Part shown: one piece after another, positions 53,526 to 61,340 of the stretch
Numbering within the stretch: position 1 is the stretch's first letter
Layout: each line of letters opens with the position of its first letter
Assembly (NCBI GenBank): GCA_964505555.1
Contig: CAZDIO010000134.1
Coordinates: 1 to 64,000, forward strand
Length of the DNA stretch: 64,000 bases
DNA from: CAZDIO01 sp964505555
GTDB taxonomy: Bacteria; Bdellovibrionota_C; UBA2361; SZUA-149; CAZDIO01
Direction: 5' to 3'
Notes under the pieces: generated by a model
What the model saw: the letters and a program-made list of their open reading frames with translations, nothing else
What the model was told of the DNA's origin: nothing
Database searches by the model: none
Program-made: the position numbers and the translations under genes

Positions 53526-55967
53526 ATGATCAAGGTTATAAAAGGTGGCACAACAGAGGAGAGAGGATCGATTATAATTCTCGCCTCGGTTTTAGTTTTT
53601 GTCTTTATGATTCTTGCGGCGATGGTAATCGATCTCACCCTTGCTGCGTCATCAAATGAGCAGCACCAACATGTTGCGGAGCTTGCCGCTATTTCCGCGC
53701 TCGATATGTTTCTCCAGACATTTAATCCCGATGATCCAGAAAAAAGTATTGAAAGCCATGTTGCAGAAATTGCCTTGCAACGTGCACAATCAGTTATTGG
53801 AAATACTTCGACAATTTCTTTTTCGGGATCGGAGCTTCTTGAGGGACTTAACACGCAGGAAGAGACGAATTCTGGAAAGATCGTTTTTGGTCGGTGGTGG
53901 TCTGAGTGCGATCCCGGGACGGGTTGTCAACCGGTGTGTGATGATGTTGATGGAGATGGAGAGCTCAATACTCCCCCAAACTGTTTTCAATCTGTTACGA
54001 ATCTTTCAACCACATCGGCTTCTTCGAGTGTGGTTCAAGCGATAAAAGTGGAACTGAATTATCCGCAACCGATCGGTGCTCGATTTGCTAAACTTCTTGG
54101 TTTTAGTGGTTTTGGAAGTCAGGTTTCCGCCGTGGCAAGTAAGATCCCGATGCATGGGGTGTTTCTCGTTGATATGTCACGATCAATGGTTTTGGAGACG
54201 CATTTGGATCCTGGACTTAATAATCCAAGCACACCAGATACCGTTCCTGAACCAGGAACGGCTCATTATGCATTTCAAATGGATATTAATACAGCATCTG
54301 CACCGTTTGATGCGACGGTCTGTGATCCTGGGGATGTTAATCCGTGTTTAGAGGATGATGATTATGACCAAAATTGTATCGTCAACGATACGACCGCAGG
54401 TTGGGAACGGACGGCCTATCGAGGAAATTATGGATCGAAACCGGGGATGCCTGTCTATCGACCGAACTACAACAATCCAGAAGGCTACCCCGGAGATCCT
54501 GGACCGAAAACAGTTCATTATCGAAGTGATTATAAATGTTATAATGTGACCTATCGTCGTGACGATGGAGAACTGGATGGAAATCCCAGTGGAGCTCCTG
54601 CGGTAACTCAGACATATCTGATTGATAGCTATCAAAATTTACTAGCACCGGTTACCTCATCAGATTACTACGCCGGACCTGAGCCATTGGTTACTGTGCT
54701 TGATGGAATATATTTTGCTACCCGTACTTTTCAGCAGAGAAATGTCAGTGGGGATATGATGGGAGCTATGTTTTTTGAAAGCACCCAATATAATAATATC
54801 TTTGAACGAATTTTTCCACTCGCACCGGCAAAAGATAACGTTCCAAGCTTTAGAAAACTCCAAGATGCAGTAAACATCACCGATCCGGCAAATCTTCATG
54901 ATCCAACGTTAACGTATCCAAAAAATATTGTGGAGTATTTTACTTTTCCACGAGTTGAAAACAACACTGGAGCCCCTGGTGCGTATACGGATCTCTATGA
55001 TGCCTTGAGTAAGGCTCTAAATATGCTGGAAAATGCTCCGAATGCTGCTGGTGCGTATAATTTTGTTACGGTCATTAGCGATGGTCTTTCAAACTGTACT
55101 CGCACAGAGTGTATTGATGATTATATGCATTGGCTCCAATCTATTAATGATGAAGTTCGCGCAGAGCTGATTGCTGGATTTTATGCCCCGCAAAGGATTC
55201 CGATAAACTTTGTTTGTGCAGGTCAGGATGTAGGATGTAATACCCTTAATATTAATAAGACCGGTTCTGATTGCTCCAATCCATTTAATGTTCTCAATGA
55301 TGGAGAAAGACGACGACGAGATTTTCCTTATGTGTATGTCGATCCGAGCGAGTTGGAATATTATCCGGGTGGGGATCCGTATACCCAGTATGAACAGCGA
55401 AGTGTGACCAATCCGTTTTATCTCGCTGCTCATTATATGCACCTGATGGCAAATGAAACCAATGGTTTTTATTTTACATTACGTCCGGTTGATGTAGTAG
55501 CTCCAGGAGCGACTGGATGTACTCCGGAAGACACCAGTGGTTGTGCTGATGACGCTTGGAACGGGGTTCCAAGAAGTTGTATCGATGACAGCACTGCGCC
55601 AACAAGTTCCACGCAACCATATCAAACATGGATTAATCCCGGCGTTGTTCAACGATATGATCCTTATGGAAGAAGTACTCAAGCGCAGATGCGAGACTTT
55701 GTAACGCAGATCTTTCGTCAAAACGCAATTGTACTTCGAGATGATTCAAGTTCTGGAAGGCATGCTGAAGATGATGATGAAGAACCACCAACGACGGTGC
55801 CACCAACTTCAATACCACCAACGACAGTGATAACCACCACGGCGCCTCCTACTACTACTATCTCTCCAACAGTATCGAGCACTGTCAGCACGATAACGAC
55901 AACGATCAGGCCACCGTTGGAGGATGACGCGCCTGGTCCGGGTCCTGGCGATGGTGGGCCTGTGTAG
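53526..55967 (+). CDS. TadG-like protein with von Willebrand factor A domain
   Basis: An 813-residue protein with an N-terminal Tad-like helix (~15-40), then VAELAAISALDMFLQTF, typical of TadG. A von Willebrand factor A domain starts near residue 210 with the MIDAS motif DMSRS (Asp216, Ser218, Ser220) and later has VTVISDGLSN. The C-terminal ~55 residues are a Thr/Pro-rich tail (PPTTVPPTSIPPTT and similar) ending GPGPGDGG. TadG is a minor component that anchors pili to the envelope or mediates adhesion through its vWA domain. The tail is odd for TadG and could be a flexible surface stalk. A GGAGAG site precedes ATG 53526. Confidence 0.85.
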   Translation: MIKVIKGGTTEERGSIIILASVLVFVFMILAAMVIDLTLAASSNEQHQHVAELAAISALDMFLQTFNPDDPEKSIESHVAEIALQRAQSVIGNTSTISFSGSELLEGLNTQEETNSGKIVFGRWWSECDPGTGCQPVCDDVDGDGELNTPPNCFQSVTNLSTTSASSSVVQAIKVELNYPQPIGARFAKLLGFSGFGSQVSAVASKIPMHGVFLVDMSRSMVLETHLDPGLNNPSTPDTVPEPGTAHYAFQMDINTASAPFDATVCDPGDVNPCLEDDDYDQNCIVNDTTAGWERTAYRGNYGSKPGMPVYRPNYNNPEGYPGDPGPKTVHYRSDYKCYNVTYRRDDGELDGNPSGAPAVTQTYLIDSYQNLLAPVTSSDYYAGPEPLVTVLDGIYFATRTFQQRNVSGDMMGAMFFESTQYNNIFERIFPLAPAKDNVPSFRKLQDAVNITDPANLHDPTLTYPKNIVEYFTFPRVENNTGAPGAYTDLYDALSKALNMLENAPNAAGAYNFVTVISDGLSNCTRTECIDDYMHWLQSINDEVRAELIAGFYAPQRIPINFVCAGQDVGCNTLNINKTGSDCSNPFNVLNDGERRRRDFPYVYVDPSELEYYPGGDPYTQYEQRSVTNPFYLAAHYMHLMANETNGFYFTLRPVDVVAPGATGCTPEDTSGCADDAWNGVPRSCIDDSTAPTSSTQPYQTWINPGVVQRYDPYGRSTQAQMRDFVTQIFRQNAIVLRDDSSSGRHAEDDDEEPPTTVPPTSIPPTTVITTTAPPTTTISPTVSSTVSTITTTIRPPLEDDAPGPGPGDGGPV

Positions 55968-56040
55968 TGTGGAAATGAAAAAATGGACGAAGCTTACTCA
56001 GGGTCCTATAAAAAACCATTCATGGAGATAGCAGAAGCGG

Positions 56041-56073
56041 GGCGTCGACTGCGGGGATAAGCCGCAGCCGACG
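56041..56073 (-). terminator. Hairpin after the IPTL-like gene
   Basis: GCGTCGACTGCGG and CCGCAGCCGACGC form a 13-base stem with one mismatch and a seven-base loop, just after the gene at 56094-56288. A T-run on the minus strand follows only further away, so it may be a weak terminator. Confidence 0.45.
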
Positions 56074-56093
56074 CACGCTTTTGCCGATTAGCG

Positions 56094-56288
56094 CTAAACC
56101 AGAAACTTCTTTCGGCTGAGCAGCAAGATGTTGGCTGCGGTGAGCACCGACAGCCCAAAAATCACCAACCCCCAGGTGGACATTGCTGGCACCGGATTCG
56201 GGTCGATGCCAAGCTGCTCCACTTGGGCAAAGACCTCGGTTCCTGTCATAGACAGAATACCGACCAACCACAACAATTTTGCTACCAT
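56094..56288 (-). CDS. Very small exported protein with IPTL-CTERM-like C-terminal signal
   Basis: A 64-residue protein consisting of a signal peptide (~1-21, MVAKLLWLVG...EVFA) and a C-terminal IPTL-CTERM-like sorting region: VPAMSTWGLVIFGL, a transmembrane stretch, and SRKKFLV. Only a dozen residues lie between, so there is almost no mature domain. IPTL-CTERM and PEP-CTERM tails direct proteins to envelope sorting enzymes. I preferred ATG 56288 to the longer frame (56345) because an AAGGGA site lies upstream and the signal peptide then begins at residue 1. The region is clearly richer in G+C than its neighbours, suggesting acquisition. Its function is unknown. Confidence 0.65.
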   Translation of the reverse strand: MVAKLLWLVGILSMTGTEVFAQVEQLGIDPNPVPAMSTWGLVIFGLSVLTAANILLLSRKKFLV

Positions 56289-56517
56289 GTTCAGTCCCTT
56301 CTGATTTGGGAGTAGGCGTGCACAACCTCCCTTTTGTCCTGACAAGTTTCGCCCGATTGATTCAATGAATAATACTGAACCAATCCGAGTGAAACTTAAA
56401 GCAAGTCTACCCTAAAGGAGACATTATATCATATACTTAAAGGCTTATATAGCCCAGCCACCAAGGGTAATGTGATTCGGTAAAGATGTTTCAAAACTTC
56501 ATGTAAAAGAATCTTAA

Positions 56518-57159
56518 TTATGAATTTACGGTGAGAAATTCCTGAAAACAACTCATTAGGTGTTGTTTAATTGACTCATTATCTTCCAGTATTGAAAGAC
56601 AGAGTGCCACGGCTTCAATTGTAGAGAGTGCCTCTTTTCGTGGTTGCTTTCTTCTCTTTCCATAGAGAGATGTCTGCTCTGGTTTCAGTGCCATTCGATG
56701 AAGTTTTAAGAGCCATGCGTTTCTCCACCACAACGCTTTTGCCTGGCTCCATGTTCCATCAAGGACCACCACCCCTTCAAGAGCATGCTTCATTGCTCCT
56801 GAGGCATGAAGGGGTTTACTTTGCTTATCAACAAAAAATAATGGGGATCTGATTTGAGAGAGATCTCCTTTTACACTTCCTAAATAGAGCACGGCCCACC
56901 GTTTTGGATCGGCCTCACGCCCCAATGCACCTTGGAGATTTCGCCAAGAAAGTCCAATGCGGAGTGTGGAGTTTGGAAGAGAGAGATGGGCAAGTCTTGC
57001 GGTGCCAAGCTCTTCATCTTGCTCCTGAGGATGTTGTAAGATGAGCAGGTGTGTCTTTGTTTTTGTGGGCGAGACAAACTTACAGATACAATATGGTTTT
57101 TGTTTAAGACAGTGAGAACATCTTTCAGGAGGGTTTTCTTGTCGGATTGGTCTCTGCAT
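56518..57159 (-). CDS. DTW domain protein, tRNA-uridine aminocarboxypropyltransferase
   Basis: DTW-domain enzymes (TapT/YfiP) add an aminocarboxypropyl group from S-adenosylmethionine to uridine in tRNA. This 213-residue protein begins with a cysteine cluster (CSHCLKQKPYCICKF, four Cys) and contains the hallmark VVLDGTWSQAKALWWRNAWLL near residue 130. The cysteine cluster probably binds zinc. The frame begins at a TTG (57165); ATG 57159, two codons in, is a better start though without a strong ribosome site. It is alone, between the IPTL-like gene and the sugar dehydrogenase. Which tRNA position it modifies is unknown. Confidence 0.87.
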   Translation of the reverse strand: MQRPIRQENPPERCSHCLKQKPYCICKFVSPTKTKTHLLILQHPQEQDEELGTARLAHLSLPNSTLRIGLSWRNLQGALGREADPKRWAVLYLGSVKGDLSQIRSPLFFVDKQSKPLHASGAMKHALEGVVVLDGTWSQAKALWWRNAWLLKLHRMALKPEQTSLYGKRRKQPRKEALSTIEAVALCLSILEDNESIKQHLMSCFQEFLTVNS

Positions 57160-57282
57160 AACCAAACAATATATCTCAGAGCGATCAAGGTGACAAATAC
57201 AAGAATCAAGTTAATAAACCAAACTTCTTCCTCTCCTACTCAGCGAATAGGTGAGGGGACACGGCTATTAAGTTAAGGATTT

Positions 57283-57370
57283 TTTATAAAACCACAGAGG
57301 CGCAGAGACACAGAGAAAAAAAGATTTTATCGATCTTCTCTGCGGCTCTGTGTCTTTGTGGTTTTATAAA
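57283..57370. repeat. CACAGAG-family inverted repeat
   Basis: Imperfect inverted repeat: TTTATAAAACCACAGAGGC on the left; on the right a complement that reads CTTTGTGGTTTTATAAA. The body repeats CACAGAG/GCAGAGA units. It occupies the gap between two divergent genes. Confidence 0.85.
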
Positions 57371-57497
57371 TCTTTCTTTCATAGTCCTTGATTTAATGGC
57401 CGTGGGTGAGAGGAGCATTCAAGTGCAACATTGCATTGCGTTTGGAAAGGATATTCGCTAAGAGAGCGGTATTATCTTAAAACATTTTTTTAAATAT

Positions 57498-58574
57498 ATG
57501 CGTCTTTCAATCTGCTCTATTTTTTTAGTCTTTAGTATTCTTGGGTGTAATGGTGGCGGCGGGGGTGATGATGGAGGAGCTACCGCTCTTCCAACTCCTG
57601 AGGTCGCTGTTGTTGTTGAGAAGGTTCTTGCTGATTTAAACTTTCCGGTTGGGCTCGCATTTGCTCCTGATGAGAGATTGTTTTTTACAGAGTGGCTTAC
57701 TGGACAGGTGAGGATCGTTGAGAATGGTGAGCTCCTAGAACGACCTTTTATAACCGTTCCAATTCCTCCGGGAGGCCAATCAGGTCTTTTAGGCATTGCG
57801 TTGGATCCTAGTTTTTCTCAAAACCATTATGTCTATCTTTATTACACACATCGGATCTCTTTAAAAAACACCCTCGTTCGTGTTACGGAGCGAGATGGTG
57901 TTGGTTCTGAAGAAACTGTTCTCTTAAGTGACCTTCCTGGTGGAGGGCATGATGGAGGAAGGCTTGTCTTTGGTAGTGATCGCTCTCTCTATGTCTCTGT
58001 CGGTGATGGAGGAGATCCCTCTCTTGCGCAAACAATGAGCTCCTTTGGTGGAAAAATCCTGCGGATCAACCGCGAAGGAGGAGTTCCGGAAGATAATCCT
58101 TTTGAAGAGAGTATTATCTTTGCACTTGGTTTTCGAAATGTATTTGGAATGGCGATTCATCCTGAAAGTGACGTGTTATACGTATCTGATAATGGCCCAA
58201 CGTGTGATGATGAAGTAAATCGTGTGCTTGGCGGGAAAAATTACGGTTGGCGCCCAGGGTATGTTTGCAGCGAACAAAATGGAGCGTTTCAGGCACCGCT
58301 ATTTCGTCTACCAATATCTAGCGGTGTTACCGGAGTTCATTTTTATCGAGGGGGTGTATTTCCTGAATTTAGAAATCATCTTTTCCTGTCAGATTTTAAT
58401 ACCGGGTCAATTCGTAGATTTGTTGTTGATGAGGCAAATGGGGGAGCGATTCTTGAAGAGGACACAATTGTTTCAGGGATAGCCGGAGGGATCATCGATG
58501 TTGTCTCCGGGTCGGATGGGAACCTCTATTTTTCCTCGCCAGATTCAATCTATAAAATCAGTCGCGCTTCTTAG
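57498..58574 (+). CDS. PQQ-dependent sugar dehydrogenase-like lipoprotein
   Basis: A 358-residue protein with a lipoprotein signal (SILGC, Cys17 as lipid site) and a Gly/Asp linker. The body is a GSDH (glucose/sorbosone dehydrogenase) type beta-propeller: LNFPVGLAFAPDERLFFTEWLTGQVRIV, SGLLGIALDPSFSQNHYVYLYYTH, LPGGGHDGGRLVFGSDRSLYVSVGDGGDP, GFRNVFGMAIHPESDVLYVSDNGPTCDDEVNRV. These match the soluble aldose sugar dehydrogenase family that uses pyrroloquinoline quinone and calcium. It sits in the outer membrane or inner membrane facing the periplasm. PQQ biosynthesis genes are not seen in this window. Start ATG 57498 gives the lipobox directly. Confidence 0.88.
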   Translation: MRLSICSIFLVFSILGCNGGGGGDDGGATALPTPEVAVVVEKVLADLNFPVGLAFAPDERLFFTEWLTGQVRIVENGELLERPFITVPIPPGGQSGLLGIALDPSFSQNHYVYLYYTHRISLKNTLVRVTERDGVGSEETVLLSDLPGGGHDGGRLVFGSDRSLYVSVGDGGDPSLAQTMSSFGGKILRINREGGVPEDNPFEESIIFALGFRNVFGMAIHPESDVLYVSDNGPTCDDEVNRVLGGKNYGWRPGYVCSEQNGAFQAPLFRLPISSGVTGVHFYRGGVFPEFRNHLFLSDFNTGSIRRFVVDEANGGAILEEDTIVSGIAGGIIDVVSGSDGNLYFSSPDSIYKISRAS

Positions 58575-58598
58575 AACCGTCTTGTAATAAGATCTTCC

Positions 58599-58697
58599 TG
58601 TCGTTGCGAGCCGGGAGGCCCGGCCGCCGGGCGTAGCGAAGCAATCTCGAATCGCTTCAGCAGCTATGAGATTGCTTCGCTACGCTCGCAACGACAG
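58599..58697. repeat. GCGAAGC-family inverted repeat with a GC-rich insertion
   Basis: The right arm GCTTCGCTACGCTCGCAACG and a left arm are complementary, but the left arm carries about 20 extra GC-rich bases (58611-58630) after TGTCGTTGCGAG. It is related to the element at 13370 and lies between two convergent genes. Confidence 0.8.
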
Positions 58698-58724
58698 GTG
58701 GGGTAGTTAGGTCAGTTGTAGTGC

Positions 58725-59231
58725 TCAAAAGTGTTTAAAGTATTCAAACGGCTGATGGCAGCCATCACAGAAATAAAAAGCTTTGCACGGTGTGGAGCCG
58801 AACTGACTTGTTTTCTTTGTGTTATCTGAGCTACAAAAAGGGCACCTGATTTTTTGTTCGGTATGCGGAAGGTTCACTAGTTTCTCTTCCACGCTTGTCG
58901 GAAGAGGGGGAGCAATGCCGTATTCTTTGAGTTTCTTTTTTCCCTCTTCACTGAGCCAGTCGGTTGTCCATGCTGGAGAAAGCGACATTTTTACTATCAC
59001 CTTATGCAGGCCATGATCTCGGAGCTGAGAGATAATGTCGTCCTCGATAGCTTTCATTGCCGGACACCCTGAATAGGTGGGAGTGATAGTTACGGTGACG
59101 CCTTCATCAGTAATAGAAACATCACGAACAATTCCCATATCAAGAACACTCAGCGCGGGAATTTCAGGATCTTTTACCGTTTCAAGGAGTGCAAAAACTT
59201 CTTTTGAGGAAAGGGCGTTACCAGCGTGCAT
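58725..59231 (-). CDS. paaD: Phenylacetyl-CoA epoxidase subunit PaaD
   Basis: PaaD is an Fe-S assembly-type (MIP18/SufT-like) accessory of the phenylacetyl-CoA epoxidase. The 168-residue protein has the DUF59 pattern (VFALLETVKDPEIPALSVLDMGIVRDVSI, TPTYSGCPAMKAIEDDI) and four cysteines at the end (CPFC...CKAFYFCDGC), fitting PaaD/PaaJ. The frame is open to 59327, but the ATG at 59231 gives the normal N-terminus and overlaps paaC by 14 bases, typical for the operon. It is last in paaA-paaB-paaC-paaD. Confidence 0.92.
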   Translation of the reverse strand: MHAGNALSSKEVFALLETVKDPEIPALSVLDMGIVRDVSITDEGVTVTITPTYSGCPAMKAIEDDIISQLRDHGLHKVIVKMSLSPAWTTDWLSEEGKKKLKEYGIAPPLPTSVEEKLVNLPHTEQKIRCPFCSSDNTKKTSQFGSTPCKAFYFCDGCHQPFEYFKHF

Positions 59232-59985
59232 CGGGGTATGACCTCGCAACGATTTGTAACTCAGAAAGCATATGTCCGAGATGCTCACTATGTCTTCCAT
59301 ATCGGCCACCACATTGAGTAAAAGCATTGTCCTGAAGAGGGGGAAGTGTTGCTCGTTGGATTGTATTTTGAATATTTGTTAACCAGGTTTTTTGAAGTAA
59401 GTTTCTAGGCACGATCTGTTTTTCTTCAACAAGCAATCTCTCCACATTGTCTACTTCATGAAGCTCCTGAGCGTAGGGCCATAAATCTTCAAAAGCATTG
59501 GTAATTCGTTGGTGACTCTCGGCAGTACCATCTCCGAGACGAAGCACCCATTCTTCACTATGACGGAGATGATAGCGGAGCTCTTTGAGTGACTTTTCAC
59601 AAATTTCAGCAAGCGGTGAGTAAGAGCAACTTTTTTGTAGCTCAAAAAATAAGCAATAAAACGATGAAAATAAAAACTGTCTTGCAATGGTTGAGGCAAA
59701 ATCTCCATTTGGTTGTTCGGCAAGTAAACAATTTCTATATTCAGTCGCTTCTCGAAAGTAGGTAAGAGAGTCTTCTGTTCGTTGCTTTCCCTCGAGGGTG
59801 CCTGCAAGCCGAAGAAAGTTTGCCGCGCTTCCTAAGCAATCAAGTGCGATATTTGCAAGTGCGATATCTTCTTCCAAAACAGGCCCATATCCACACCATT
59901 CAGAGAGGCGATGACCAAGAACAAGAAAATCATCTCCTAGTCGGAGCGTAAACTCAAAAAGAGCGTCTCTTGTGGCATCCTTCAT
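59218..59985 (-). CDS. paaC: Phenylacetyl-CoA epoxidase subunit PaaC
   Basis: PaaC is the structural, ferritin-like partner of PaaA in the 1,2-epoxidase complex that attacks phenylacetyl-CoA. The 255-residue sequence fits: FTLRLGDDFLVLGHRLSEWCGYGPVLEEDIALANIALDCLGSAANFLRLAG, and later HLRHSEEWVLRLGDGTAESHQRI. It does not need the full di-iron site. It begins six bases after paaB and overlaps paaD by 14 bases. Length and order are typical. Confidence 0.95.
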   Translation of the reverse strand: MKDATRDALFEFTLRLGDDFLVLGHRLSEWCGYGPVLEEDIALANIALDCLGSAANFLRLAGTLEGKQRTEDSLTYFREATEYRNCLLAEQPNGDFASTIARQFLFSSFYCLFFELQKSCSYSPLAEICEKSLKELRYHLRHSEEWVLRLGDGTAESHQRITNAFEDLWPYAQELHEVDNVERLLVEEKQIVPRNLLQKTWLTNIQNTIQRATLPPLQDNAFTQCGGRYGRHSEHLGHMLSELQIVARSYPDARW

Positions 59986-59990
59986 GATGG

Positions 59991-60278
59991 TTACTGCATT
60001 CCTTTGGGAATTTTAAAAAACTGTGGGTGACGGTATGCTTTATCATCTGCGGGATCGAAAAATGGTCCTCCATCGCCCGGAGTAGTTGCGGTAATGCTTG
60101 AGGAAGGCACAACCCAGAGGCTCGTGACATTACCACGACGAGCAAACACATCTCGGGCATTTTGAAGGGCAAGTTCAGCATCGGTCGCATGAACACTCCC
60201 TGCATGAAGATGGGGTTCGCCAAGTTCTTCCTGAACAAAGACCTCCCACAAAGTTCCTTCAGTTGAGTTAGTTGTCAT
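59991..60278 (-). CDS. paaB: Phenylacetyl-CoA epoxidase subunit PaaB
   Basis: PaaB is a small bridging subunit of the epoxidase. The 95-residue sequence has WEVFVQEELGEPHLHAGSVHATDAELALQNARDVFARRGNVTSLWVVPS, the conserved PaaB core, followed by DPADDKAYRHPQFFKIPKG at the end. It is 35 bases after paaA and 5 bases before paaC. Nothing is unusual. Confidence 0.95.
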   Translation of the reverse strand: MTTNSTEGTLWEVFVQEELGEPHLHAGSVHATDAELALQNARDVFARRGNVTSLWVVPSSSITATTPGDGGPFFDPADDKAYRHPQFFKIPKGMQ

Positions 60279-60313
60279 CTTTGAATCTCATCGGTAATGG
60301 GTTGTTTAATTTT

Positions 60314-61258
60314 TTATGTAGTTTGATGCTTTTCTGCATACGCTGTAGCAGCTTGACGCACCCACAATCCATTTTCATGTGCTGCTTTTCGGCTTTCCAG
60401 ACGTTGTTTATTACAAGGGCCATTTCCATTGATAACGGTGTGAAACTCCTTCCAGTTAATCTCTCCTATTTCCCAATGAGAAGTTTGTTCATTGTATTTC
60501 AGATCGGGATCGGGGATCGTAAGTCCAAAGGCATGAGCCTGAGGGATCGTCATATCAATGAAACGTTGACGAAGTTCGTCATTACTTTTTAGCTTGATTC
60601 TCCAGCGCATTAATTCGCCGCTGTTTGGTGAGTTAACATCAGAAGGGCCAAACATCATTAAGGTGGGCCACCACCACCGATTAAAAGACTCCTGGGCCAT
60701 CCGTTTTTGTTCTGCGGTGCCACTACAGAGCACGGAAACGATCTCCATTCCCTGTTTTTTGTGAAAATTCTCCTCTTTGCAGATGCGAATCATGCTTCGT
60801 GCGTACGGTCCATAAGAGCATTTGGCAAGGGTGGTTTGGTTAATGATTGCCGCCCCGTCAACAAGCCAGCCAATCATTCCCATGTCAGCCCAGCTTAGTG
60901 TGGGATAATTAAAAATATTTGAATACTTTGCTTTGCCACTAAGGAGTTGGTCAATTAACTGAGCGCGATCTGTGCCAAGGGTTTCACATCCACTATAAAG
61001 ATAGTGACCATGACCAGCTTCATCCTGAACTTTTGCAAGGAGAGCCATCTTCCGGCGTAAATTTGGAGCGCGGGTAATCCAGTTACCTTCTGGAAGCATG
61101 CCTACGATCTCTGAATGTGCGTGCTGGGACATCATTCGGGTTAGCTGGGTGCGATAGCGAGATGGCATCCAGTCTTTTGGCTCAATGATTTCACCCGCCG
61201 CAATGCGCGCTTCAAATTGCTTCGTTAGTTCCTCTTCTGATGTATTGCTATGCTGCAT
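60314..61258 (-). CDS. paaA: Phenylacetyl-CoA epoxidase catalytic subunit PaaA
   Basis: PaaA carries the di-iron centre that introduces oxygen into the ring of phenylacetyl-CoA. The 314-residue sequence has the ferritin-like metal motifs DEAGHGHYLYSGCETLG (Glu/His) and KEENFHKKQGMEIV (Glu/His), and the segment MQHAHSEIVG-like start, all typical of PaaA. The C-terminus is normal. It heads paaABCD. A PaaE ferredoxin reductase, needed to supply electrons, and PaaK (CoA ligase) are not found next to it. Confidence 0.96.
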   Translation of the reverse strand: MQHSNTSEEELTKQFEARIAAGEIIEPKDWMPSRYRTQLTRMMSQHAHSEIVGMLPEGNWITRAPNLRRKMALLAKVQDEAGHGHYLYSGCETLGTDRAQLIDQLLSGKAKYSNIFNYPTLSWADMGMIGWLVDGAAIINQTTLAKCSYGPYARSMIRICKEENFHKKQGMEIVSVLCSGTAEQKRMAQESFNRWWWPTLMMFGPSDVNSPNSGELMRWRIKLKSNDELRQRFIDMTIPQAHAFGLTIPDPDLKYNEQTSHWEIGEINWKEFHTVINGNGPCNKQRLESRKAAHENGLWVRQAATAYAEKHQTT

Positions 61259-61340
61259 AGGTACCTATTTCTGACAATAACCTTAAATAAATTCAGGTAA
61301 ATTGGCAAGTGCGCTTCGTGAGGTAGGCGGGAGAGGAAGA

